Position numbers and translations under genes: made by a program. The notes below the pieces were generated by a model. That model was not told the origin of the DNA. It saw only the letters and a program-made list of their open reading frames with translations, and did not search any database. Shown here piece by piece: positions 35,030-44,419 of a stretch of DNA of 45,584 bases. This stretch comes from Candidatus Rokuibacteriota bacterium (GTDB taxonomy: Bacteria > Methylomirabilota > Methylomirabilia > Rokubacteriales > CSP1-6), in contig QHSZ01000126.1 of assembly GCA_003220595.1 (NCBI GenBank), positions 1 to 45,584 of the forward strand, in the 5' to 3' direction. Numbering within the stretch: the first letter of the stretch is position 1; every line of letters begins with the position of its first letter.

Positions 35030-37765
35030 CTAGTATCTGTCCACGGGCCGAACGGTGATCGTGTCTGTACCCCGGACCCCTTCGCCGCCAAGAGTCATGG
35101 CGTCCAGCACCACGTTGGAGACGCCGTCGGGGAGCAACTTCGCGCTGGCCTTGAACACGCAGACGAGGTCGGCCCGGCCGTCGCGGTTGACGTCGAACCT
35201 GCCGCAGAGGAAGTGTCCGAAGAACTGGAACACGTGGCGAGACCAGATCCCCGACCCCTGGGCGGACGCGCCGGTGAGAAGGATCGAGGCCGGATCGAGC
35301 ATGGTCGCGTCGCGCGTGGCGCTGCTGAAGATCACCGCCACGATGAACGGCCTGAAGTCGTCATCGAAGTCCTCACGCCGAGCCGTCTCTCGAGGAATCA
35401 GGACGGTCTTGATGACGACCGCGCAGGCGTCGGCGTTTTGACTGGGATTGCGCGTCAGAGGGCAGTTATCGTCGAAGTCTACGATACCGTCCCCATCGGT
35501 GTCGACGCTGATGAACCTGGCGTCGTCGGCGGTGATTTCGGGGGTCTCGAAGGTGTGGGCACCTTCAGCGAAGTCCAGTGAGGCCCGGAAGTTGAGTTTG
35601 ATGTTCTGCCAATCGTTGAAGCCGGCCAGCGTCTCGCCCGGCGAGTCCCCGCAGCCGGCAATGACGAACTTGTTGAGGTCCCGACCAACGCCTGTCTCCG
35701 TCGTCGTGTTGATGAGGTTCCAGTTGATCGGGCCGGCGCCCGAGGTGACTTTGGGCTTGAGCACATTGGTAGGAGGGGTGGGGACTGGCGGTCCGAACGC
35801 GATGTTGCCGGAGTAGCCACCGATGCCCGCGGACTCGTCCAGGCTCAACTCGTTCAGCGTGAGCAGCGTTTGCCGGGAGTAGTCTAACGGGAACGGATTG
35901 ACCGGGCTGCTGAACTGGTAGACATAGTTCATCCGGCTCGTGTAGTTGGGCTTGCAGTTGACGTTCTCGAAGCCCCCGTGGCGCAGGCTCAGGTTGTGTC
36001 CCAGCTCGTGCATGAAGGTCCCGCCCTGCTGGTCCGTGGTCCCCACGTTGTGGCCGCCTACCGGGACCTGCGCGAAGCCCCCGAGCGAGACCATGAGGTC
36101 GTTGCCCAGGATCTCGGCGCAGCCCGAGGAGCCGCTGCCGGTCTGGTTGTGCACGAAGAGAGCGTAGTGGTACGCGTAGCGCTTGGTGCTGAGCCGCTGG
36201 GCCGCGTTCGTCGCGCCGCGTTCGGCTGCGGTTCCGAACCACGTGGCCTTGAGCGTGTCGTAGTTCGCGTCACCGGCAGCGGGCAGCGGCGTGCAGGGGA
36301 CGAGGGCCGTATTCGTGGTGTGGAGCGGGGGGCCGGTCACTGTCCCGTCGGTCGTGAGCTGATCGTCGATCTGGACGTGTAGCCTGATGCCCGTCGTGCC
36401 GTCCGGATTGGTGACCGGCGCGATGCCGAACGCGTTGGCCACGTTGGCGATCGCCACCGGATCGGGCCTGTGGAACTGCATGAAGTCGGCCTCGACGAAG
36501 ATGTCCTTGTGGTTGGGACTCGCGCACTCACCGGCATCGAAGGCGCCGTTACCGTTCATGTCCACGCAGAGGGTGACGCCGCGGAACGCGGTGCTCCGGT
36601 TCGTGGTGTAGACGCCGTCGACGCTGATCCCCGGAAGGCCGTCACTCCAGAAGCTGCCGTTCTCCCAGCAGTCCAGGAGACCGTCGCCGTCGGCGTCCGG
36701 GGCGCTGCCCGTGACCTGATCACACGCCGCCGGAAACCGCAGCGGCGCTCCCGCGTTCTGGCCGCTCGTTCCAGCCGCCACTTCGAGGCCGATCAGTCGA
36801 CCGAAGGTCGTGCTAGAACTCGAGCCAACGGCATCCTTCGTCCACAGGACGTCCCTCAGCGGGGCCTGGAGCCCAAAGCTCCCCGGATCGTCCGGAACCC
36901 CTGCGGGATCGACCATCGTCACTCCTGCGGGGAGGGTTATGCTGAAGGACCTTACGAGGTTGCCGTTGGTCTTGTCGAGCTGCCGGATCGTTGATGGACC
37001 GCCGGTCGGCGCCGCACACGCGACGAAGAGACTCACGCCTGCGACCCCAATCCCGGAGACCGGCGTAGTGCAGCCTGACGGGATCGTCGCCGGCACGGCG
37101 GCGACTCCGGTCGCGGTGAGATGGAGGATATTGGAGCCCGCCGAGGTCTGGTAGACCGTCTTGTCCTTCGTGTCCCACGCGATTCCATTGCAGTTGGAGC
37201 CGGCAGACCCGGTGAAAAGGGGAGTCACCGCGCCTGGGGCGCCTGCCGGGTCGAACGGGCTGAAGTGAATCACGTAGACGTCGCCATGTGCTGGCGCGGT
37301 TGGTGCCGAAGCGATGGAAAGGGAAGTGAGGACCGGGCCACCACTGATGTTCGTGCAGCCGAGGAGATCCCCGGTGTCGGCTCGGTACGCCAAGGCGTTC
37401 CATGGAGTCGCGACCGAGGTGAGGATCGTCGTCTTGAGGACGGCGGACGTCGCCGACGTGTCGCTCGTGACGGGGTCGAGGAAGAAGAGTCTGGATTGAG
37501 TGCCCTCACTCGAAGTAACGCAGCTGGTCACCACGAGGCTGGGGATCGCGGGGAAACCCGCCTTCCCACCCGATACGATCGCGACAGCCGTTCCGAAGTC
37601 GGTGGAGGATTCGCTGAAGCTGCACCCCGCCGTACTGGGAATGCTGACACTCTTGATGACATCCCCGACGGCCGCCTCGGAGGCACGCGTGGACGTCGCG
37701 AGAGCCAGAACGATCGCCAATCCTAGAACAACTCGCTTCACGAAAACTCGGCTCTTCCCGCTCAT
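35030..37765 (-). CDS. Secreted metzincin-type zinc metalloprotease with calcium-binding repeats
   Basis: The 911-residue product has a signal peptide (about 8-30) and a Gly/Ser/Thr-rich beta-propeller-like N-terminal half. DADGDGLLD and DMNGNGAFD look like calcium loops. The protease core has HELGHNLSLRHGG near residue 586 (HExxHxxxxxH) and a downstream SRMNY that could be the Met-turn. DTDGDGIVDFDDNCP is a thrombospondin type 3-like repeat and DVNRDGRADL a further EF-like loop. It probably degrades extracellular protein. ATG 37765 has GGTGGAG upstream; GTG 37774 is an alternative. First gene of the minus-strand operon. Confidence 0.85.
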   Translation of the reverse strand: MSGKSRVFVKRVVLGLAIVLALATSTRASEAAVGDVIKSVSIPSTAGCSFSESSTDFGTAVAIVSGGKAGFPAIPSLVVTSCVTSSEGTQSRLFFLDPVTSDTSATSAVLKTTILTSVATPWNALAYRADTGDLLGCTNISGGPVLTSLSIASAPTAPAHGDVYVIHFSPFDPAGAPGAVTPLFTGSAGSNCNGIAWDTKDKTVYQTSAGSNILHLTATGVAAVPATIPSGCTTPVSGIGVAGVSLFVACAAPTGGPSTIRQLDKTNGNLVRSFSITLPAGVTMVDPAGVPDDPGSFGLQAPLRDVLWTKDAVGSSSSTTFGRLIGLEVAAGTSGQNAGAPLRFPAACDQVTGSAPDADGDGLLDCWENGSFWSDGLPGISVDGVYTTNRSTAFRGVTLCVDMNGNGAFDAGECASPNHKDIFVEADFMQFHRPDPVAIANVANAFGIAPVTNPDGTTGIRLHVQIDDQLTTDGTVTGPPLHTTNTALVPCTPLPAAGDANYDTLKATWFGTAAERGATNAAQRLSTKRYAYHYALFVHNQTGSGSSGCAEILGNDLMVSLGGFAQVPVGGHNVGTTDQQGGTFMHELGHNLSLRHGGFENVNCKPNYTSRMNYVYQFSSPVNPFPLDYSRQTLLTLNELSLDESAGIGGYSGNIAFGPPVPTPPTNVLKPKVTSGAGPINWNLINTTTETGVGRDLNKFVIAGCGDSPGETLAGFNDWQNIKLNFRASLDFAEGAHTFETPEITADDARFISVDTDGDGIVDFDDNCPLTRNPSQNADACAVVIKTVLIPRETARREDFDDDFRPFIVAVIFSSATRDATMLDPASILLTGASAQGSGIWSRHVFQFFGHFLCGRFDVNRDGRADLVCVFKASAKLLPDGVSNVVLDAMTLGGEGVRGTDTITVRPVDRY

Positions 37766-38005
37766 CGTCTCCACCCTTCCTTCGTCCTACCACCGACAAC
37801 ACGATCAGTGATGAACCGCTCGAGTCTGAGAGGGATCAGGAGGTCGGCGGTGCTGTCTGTATCCCCGCGCTGGAACTCCGAGAGCCCGTATCTCGTACTC
37901 AGTCTCCGCACCTGGCCCAGTGCACCTATGAATCGCTCAGCTGCGACATCGATGAACGCCGCCCGCTACGCAGTTGACTTTTACCTTGCCGTGGACTAGA
38001 CGTCG

Positions 38006-38023
38006 ATACGTAGTTCTACGTAT
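38006..38023. promoter_or_regulatory. Perfect 18-bp palindrome between the protease operon and the LuxR-type gene
   Basis: ATACGTAG-TT-CTACGTAT is an exact 8+2+8 inverted repeat in the 291-bp spacer between divergent genes. Its size matches lux-box-type operators. It is 8 bp upstream of a TACTAT -10 candidate, covering the -35 position of the regulator gene, and 241 bp from the protease start. The remaining spacer (37766-38005) holds no gene I can support. Confidence 0.6.
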
Positions 38024-38031
38024 TACCGTTC

Positions 38032-38037
38032 TACTAT
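38032..38037 (+). promoter_or_regulatory. -10 candidate for the LuxR-type regulator
   Basis: TACTAT (four of six) lies 19 nt before ATG 38057. The 18-bp palindrome occupies the -35 region, which would suit autoregulation. A second candidate, TTGACT (37974-37979) with a 17-bp spacer and TAGACG, is weaker. Confidence 0.35.
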
Positions 38038-38056
38038 CGTTCCACGCATTTCCGGA

Positions 38057-39169
38057 ATGGTCGCTCGTGGGCCGGGGGGCGGGTTGGGGCGCTTAACTCA
38101 GCGGGACCTTCGGGCCCTCGGTGCCTGCGTCACGGAGATCTATGCGCTCCTCGATCTCGACACCTTCCGCGAGCACGTGGTTCGTGCGATCGCGAAAGTC
38201 GTTCCGGCCGAGGTCATCACGTACACCGAGATCGGGCGTCGTGGACAGCCCACCGTCCGGGTCCTGCATCCCGCCCGTGCCGTCACTTCTGACCTCATGC
38301 TGGCCTTCGAGCACCACAGGCACGAGCACCCTCTCATCAAGCATTTCGGTGACAACCCTCACGGTCGCGCCGCCAAGATCTCTGACTTCTTGACCCAGCG
38401 CGAGTTTCGTCGCCTTGGGCTCTATGACGAGTTCTTTCGCCAGATCGGTGTGGACCACCAGATGGTCGTTGGGCTCCCCGCGCCATCGCCGCGGGTCGTT
38501 GGCGTTGCGCTGAACCGGAGCGGATTGGACTTCTCGGAGCGCGATCGGTTGCTCTTGAGCGCGCTCCGGCCCCACATCGTCCAGGCTCTTAGGAACGCCG
38601 AGTCGTTTTCTCAGATGAAGGGAGAGGTCGCGCTGGTCCTGCAGGGGCTGGAGGAGATCGGACGGGGGATCGTACTATTGGGACCGGACGGCGGGATCAG
38701 GTCTGCCACGCGGCTGGCGCGTCAGTGGTTGACGACCTACTTCGGCCATCGAGCCGAACGGGCGAAACGCCTACCGGATGCTCTCGAGCGCTGGGTCAGA
38801 TTCCAGGGGACGACCGTCAACGGCTCCGGTGACGTCCTCTCCGCTCGCAAACCCCTGATCGTGGAGGGCGAGGATCGCCGTCTCGTCGTGCGGCTCATCC
38901 CTGCGTCTGGCGGCGGTCTGCTCCTGCTGGAGCAGCGACACACCGCCGCCACCCCTGCGTCGTTCGAGTCCCTGGGGCTCAGTCGTCGAGAAGCCGAGGT
39001 GCTGGCCTGGGTCGCACAGGGCAAGACCGACGCCGTCATCGGGACGATCCTGAGCCTGAGCTCCCGCACGGTCGCCAAGCACCTCGAGCATATCTACCAG
39101 AGGCTCGGCGTCGAGAACCGATCGGCGGCGGTCGCGCTTGCGCTCACGACGCCGCTGGCGACGCAGTAG
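38057..39169 (+). CDS. LuxR-family transcriptional regulator
   Basis: The 370-residue protein has an N-terminal sensory region (about 20-180, GAF-like), a second PAS-like segment (about 190-290, GIVLLGPDGGIRSATRLA) and a C-terminal LuxR HTH (about 305-365) with LSRREAEVLAWVAQGKTDAVIG and SSRTVAKHLEHIYQRLGV. It has no receiver domain and no clear autoinducer-binding signature, so its ligand is unknown. It is divergent from the protease-dehydrogenase operon with an 18-bp palindrome between, which makes it the likely local regulator. Codon bias is less extreme than in the housekeeping block. Confidence 0.88.
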   Translation: MVARGPGGGLGRLTQRDLRALGACVTEIYALLDLDTFREHVVRAIAKVVPAEVITYTEIGRRGQPTVRVLHPARAVTSDLMLAFEHHRHEHPLIKHFGDNPHGRAAKISDFLTQREFRRLGLYDEFFRQIGVDHQMVVGLPAPSPRVVGVALNRSGLDFSERDRLLLSALRPHIVQALRNAESFSQMKGEVALVLQGLEEIGRGIVLLGPDGGIRSATRLARQWLTTYFGHRAERAKRLPDALERWVRFQGTTVNGSGDVLSARKPLIVEGEDRRLVVRLIPASGGGLLLLEQRHTAATPASFESLGLSRREAEVLAWVAQGKTDAVIGTILSLSSRTVAKHLEHIYQRLGVENRSAAVALALTTPLATQ

Positions 39170-39197
39170 GCTCCCGCCAACGCCCGTTTCCGAAGAT

Positions 39198-40997
<1,800 letters not shown>

Positions 40998-41101
40998 TCA
41001 AGCCGAGCGACGTGTCAAGGCTACGCCCGAACCCGGGCTCGAGCAAGCCGCGCCGGGTCAGCGCCGCGGCCCTTCCAGGACCAGCGCCGCGCCGGCCGTC
41101 G

Positions 41102-41959
41102 CTACGTGCCGGAGACCGCGCCCGAGACGAGGCCGCTGACCAGGTAGCGCTTGAAGCAGTAGTAGAGGACCACGGGCGGGATCGCGTAGACCGTCGAGAC
41201 GGCCATCAGGAGGTTCCAGGGCGCGTTGTCGGTCGTGAGGAAGTTCGACATCGCCACCGGGAGCGTCACCCGCGGCTCGCCCGTCAGGAGGAGCAGGGCG
41301 TAGAGGTACTCGTTCCACGCGTAGAGGAAGGCGTAGGTGCCGATCGCGATCAACGGCGGGCGGATCAGCGGCAGATAGAGGTGGATGAAGGTGGCGAGGG
41401 TCCCCGCGCCGTCGATCGCCCCGGCCTCCTCGATCTCGGGCGGGAGTGAGCGCGCGTAGTCGCTCAGGACCCAGAGCGCGTACGGCGAGGCGAAGGTCAC
41501 CATGGCCAGGATGAGCGAGAGCTTCGTATCGATCAGATCGTAGTCGGCCATCATCTTGAAGAACGGGATGGAGAGGAACGAGGACGGGATCACGTAGGTG
41601 AAGAGCGTGAGCCCCGAGACGAAGCGCCGGAACCGGAAATTCAGGCGCGCCATCGCGAACGAGCCGAGCGCGGCGATCGCCATGACCAGCACCATGGCCC
41701 AGACCGCGACGGCCAGGCTGTTGCCGATCTGGCGCCAGAAGTAGCGGACGAAGGGGTTGTCCTGCCCCATCGTGTAGGTGTAGCTCCGCACGGTCGGGTG
41801 CTCGACGTAGAACCCCGGCTTGAACAGGTCGTCCGTCGGCGTGAACGAGAGCAGGAGCATGTAGTAGACGGGAAAGAACGTCCAGACCAGGATGACGATC
41901 GCCAGGATGGAGAGCCCGAGCCGGAGCCCGCGCCGCTTTCCCCGTCCGGGCGCGCTCAT
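41102..41959 (-). CDS. Carbohydrate-type ABC transporter permease (MalG-like)
   Basis: The 285-residue inner-membrane protein has six predicted helices. The EAA loop EEAGAIDGAGTLATF...LP in its C-terminal half docks the ATPase. FNLTF-like N-terminal periplasmic features and VAMSNFL near the end match the MalG/UgpE group. ATG 41959 overlaps the stop of the other permease by 4 nt. Its stop lies 110 bp before the thiC riboswitch. The transported substrate is not evident. Confidence 0.9.
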   Translation of the reverse strand: MSAPGRGKRRGLRLGLSILAIVILVWTFFPVYYMLLLSFTPTDDLFKPGFYVEHPTVRSYTYTMGQDNPFVRYFWRQIGNSLAVAVWAMVLVMAIAALGSFAMARLNFRFRRFVSGLTLFTYVIPSSFLSIPFFKMMADYDLIDTKLSLILAMVTFASPYALWVLSDYARSLPPEIEEAGAIDGAGTLATFIHLYLPLIRPPLIAIGTYAFLYAWNEYLYALLLLTGEPRVTLPVAMSNFLTTDNAPWNLLMAVSTVYAIPPVVLYYCFKRYLVSGLVSGAVSGT

Positions 41960-42828
41960 ATCTTCACCCAGCGGAGCAGCAGGCCGATGAAGCCGAGCGT
42001 CACGGGCAGCGCCACCGCGAAGGTCGCCAGCCCCCACTCGAGCCGCCCCATCTGGAACGTGTACCGGTACGCGAGCGTCGCCAGCACGTGGGTCGAGTCG
42101 CCCGGCGCGCCGCCCGTCATGAGCCACGGCACCGTGAAGTCGCCGAGCGTGAACACCATCGAGAGCAGCGTGCAGATCAGATAGAGGTTCCGGAGCAGCG
42201 GGAACGTCACGTAGCGGAAGTTCTGCACCGGCGAGGCGCCGTCGATCGCGGTCGCCTCGTAGAGCTCGTTCGGGATGGCGCGCCGGCCCGCGAGGAAGAT
42301 GATCGTCCAGAAGGGCAGGTACTTCCAGATGTGGAAGACCATCACGGCGCCGAGGGCGGTGTCGTGCTGGGCGAGCCAGGGCACCGAGGCGAAGCCGAGC
42401 TTCGTCAGCAGGTGATTGAAGATCCCCCACTGCGAGTTGAGCATCCAGCGGAACGAGAGGACGCCGGGCAGCGCCGGGACCGCCCACGGGATCAGGAACA
42501 GCGCCGCGAGGATCCGGATCCAGCGGAAGGGATAGTCGAGGATCCCCGAGAGGAGCAGCGCCAGGACGAGCTTCACGTTGACGGCGAAGCCCACGTACCA
42601 GAGCGTGTTGACGAGCGTGGCGCGGAAGGTCGGGTCGGCGAAGAGCGCACGGTAGCTGTCGGCGTCGAGCGCGTACCAGACCCCGAAGGCCATGGGGTAA
42701 ATCACGAACGCCGCGAAGAGAAAGAGGAGCGGCGCCGTGAAGAGAAAGCCGTGCGTGGTGCGGGAGCGGAGCAGCCGCGCGACGCGCGTCGGAGCTCGTC
42801 TGGCTCCGGCGCGCGGCGTGGGGCTCAT
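41956..42828 (-). CDS. Carbohydrate-type ABC transporter permease (MalF-like)
   Basis: The 290-residue protein has six predicted helices, beginning about residue 28, and the EAA loop ELYEATAIDGASPVQNF, typical of the MalF/UgpA group. It would pair with the MalG-like permease encoded next, with which it overlaps by 4 nt. It lies 10 nt after the binding-protein gene. No ATP-binding subunit is encoded between the three genes or up to thiC, so the pump probably borrows an MsmX/UgpC-type ATPase encoded elsewhere. Confidence 0.9.
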   Translation of the reverse strand: MSPTPRAGARRAPTRVARLLRSRTTHGFLFTAPLLFLFAAFVIYPMAFGVWYALDADSYRALFADPTFRATLVNTLWYVGFAVNVKLVLALLLSGILDYPFRWIRILAALFLIPWAVPALPGVLSFRWMLNSQWGIFNHLLTKLGFASVPWLAQHDTALGAVMVFHIWKYLPFWTIIFLAGRRAIPNELYEATAIDGASPVQNFRYVTFPLLRNLYLICTLLSMVFTLGDFTVPWLMTGGAPGDSTHVLATLAYRYTFQMGRLEWGLATFAVALPVTLGFIGLLLRWVKI

Positions 42829-42838
42829 CGGGACGGAC

Positions 42839-44257
42839 TTACTTGTAGCCGGCGAAGATCGCCTTCATCCGCTCGATCGCCTCGTCGGCGGCCTTGTCGG
42901 CCGGCCACTTGTCGATGGCGATGCGGGCCATGGCCTTGCCCCAGATGTTCTCGTCGTAGACCTGGGAGAAGGCCGGGTGCTTGTAGTGCTCGAAGACCTT
43001 GTTGTCGCGATCGAGGAAGATCGTCGTCGCCACCGGGACGTGCATGTCCTTCTGGCCCTTCGGGCCCCTGTGGCCGGCGCGCCAGAAGGGGTCGGCGGCG
43101 ACGTCGGTGAAGGCGGGGAACCAGCGGCCGTTCGCCGCCTTGATGTACTCGGTGAACCGGTTCTTCTCGACGACGAACTTGATGAACTCCTTGGCGAGCG
43201 TCGGGTTCTTCGAGCCCTTCGGGACGACGATCGTCTTGACGGCCGAGAGGTAGCGGGCCTTCTTGCCGTCCGGGCCGTCCGGCCACTCGATCGTCGCCAT
43301 GTTGTCGAAGTAGTTCTTCTTCTCGGGATCGTCCTTGTTGAAGAACTGGGCGGCCGGGATCGATTGCGACGGGTTCGGCGTCATCACGACGAGCCGGCTG
43401 TGGAAGCCCGCGTTGTTGTCGCCGTCCGTCCAGTTCGTCGCATCGGGCGGCACGTAGCCGGACGTGAAGAGCTCACCGAACCAGGTGAGCGTCTTGATGA
43501 CGGCGTCGCGGTTCTTCGGCTGGTCGGCGACGACCTTGCCGTCCTTGTCGAGGACCTCGCCGTTGAACGAGAGCAACGCCATGTCGAAGTTGTACAGGGT
43601 GTCGGAGGCGCGCGTGGATTCGGTCATGCCGATGCCGTAGAGCTTGCCGTACTTGGCGGGGTCCTTCTTGCGGAGGGCGTCCTGCGCCTTCTTCCAGTAG
43701 CTCCAGTACTCGTCCCACTTCATCGGGATCTGGGCCGGGTCGTCCGCCATCCCGACCTCGCGAAGGAGGTCGCGCCAGTAGTGGATGTGCATCGTCTGGG
43801 CTTCGATCGGCACGCCGTAGTACGCGCGCTTCTTCGTCTTGCCGTTCATGACGTAGCCGACCTGGAGCATCTTCTCGTTGTAGCGGGGCTTGAGCGTCTG
43901 GATGACGTCCGAGACGTCGGCGAGCTGATCGCTCCAGCCGTACTTCGGCACGACCTGCCAGTCGTTGAAGAAGCAGAAGGCCACGTCGGGCACGCGGTGG
44001 GCGATCAGCGCGGCGTTGATCTTCTTGAGCAGGTCCTCCTGGGCCGTGAAGGACAGGTCCACCTCGGCCTTGTGCGCCGCCTCGAACTCCTTCACGATCT
44101 TCTGCATCGCGGCGTCTTCTTCGGGGTAATAGCCCTTGTTCCACCAGACGGTCAGCTTCTGGCCCTGGGCGAGCGGCGTGGCCGGCGTGCCGAGCACTGA
44201 GGCGGCGCCGACGCCCAGAGCGGTGGTCTTCAGGAAGTCACGACGGGTCTGACGCAT
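42839..44257 (-). CDS. Extracellular solute-binding protein, family 1 type, Tat-exported
   Basis: The 472-residue product has a twin-arginine signal (RRDFLKTTALGVGAASVLG) and a two-lobed binding-protein fold with LTVWWNKGYYPEEDAAMQKIVKEF at the start of lobe one and LAKEFIKFV in the closing helices. It is the periplasmic receptor of the ABC transporter formed with the two permeases downstream. GAGGAGG precedes ATG 44257. The Tat signal on a binding protein suggests folding or cofactor binding before export. Substrate unknown; family members usually bind oligosaccharides or polyols. Confidence 0.92.
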   Translation of the reverse strand: MRQTRRDFLKTTALGVGAASVLGTPATPLAQGQKLTVWWNKGYYPEEDAAMQKIVKEFEAAHKAEVDLSFTAQEDLLKKINAALIAHRVPDVAFCFFNDWQVVPKYGWSDQLADVSDVIQTLKPRYNEKMLQVGYVMNGKTKKRAYYGVPIEAQTMHIHYWRDLLREVGMADDPAQIPMKWDEYWSYWKKAQDALRKKDPAKYGKLYGIGMTESTRASDTLYNFDMALLSFNGEVLDKDGKVVADQPKNRDAVIKTLTWFGELFTSGYVPPDATNWTDGDNNAGFHSRLVVMTPNPSQSIPAAQFFNKDDPEKKNYFDNMATIEWPDGPDGKKARYLSAVKTIVVPKGSKNPTLAKEFIKFVVEKNRFTEYIKAANGRWFPAFTDVAADPFWRAGHRGPKGQKDMHVPVATTIFLDRDNKVFEHYKHPAFSQVYDENIWGKAMARIAIDKWPADKAADEAIERMKAIFAGYK

Positions 44258-44284
44258 GAGTCCTCCTCACTTCTGACACAGTTC

Positions 44285-44341
44285 GCCCCCGGCGGGGGCA
44301 GTGGCGGCGGGAGTATAGCGCATGCTGACGCGGGCTCACAA
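44285..44341 (-). promoter_or_regulatory. Promoter and leader hairpin of the ABC transporter operon
   Basis: On the minus strand TTGTGA (44341-44336), 18-bp spacer, TATACT (44317-44312). The leader then contains GCCCCC-GCC-GGGGGC (44299-44285), a 6-bp hairpin 27 nt upstream of the start codon. No riboswitch is recognised in the leader. Confidence 0.5.
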
Positions 44342-44388
44342 GGCGCGGGCCGGCCGTCCGAGGGGGTCGAGGCTCATCGAGCCCGGCG

Positions 44389-44419
44389 TGGTATGATCGA
44401 CGCCACTCGGGAGGCGTCG
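44389..44419 (+). promoter_or_regulatory. Extended -10 and start-site hairpin of the oxidoreductase gene
   Basis: TGG-TATGAT (44389-44397) is followed at once by CGACGCC-ACTCGGGA-GGCGTCG (44398-44419), a perfect 7-bp stem with an 8-nt loop that ends against ATG 44420. The Shine-Dalgarno GGGAGG lies in the loop and 3' arm, so folding would mask it. If transcription starts about 7 nt after the -10, part of the stem would be missing from the RNA. Confidence 0.45.

Noticed and set aside
37808-37999. 63-codon ORF in the spacer before the LuxR-type gene
   Set aside because: No ribosome-binding site or homology, and it ends just before the promoter/palindrome region; it is best read as regulatory spacer.
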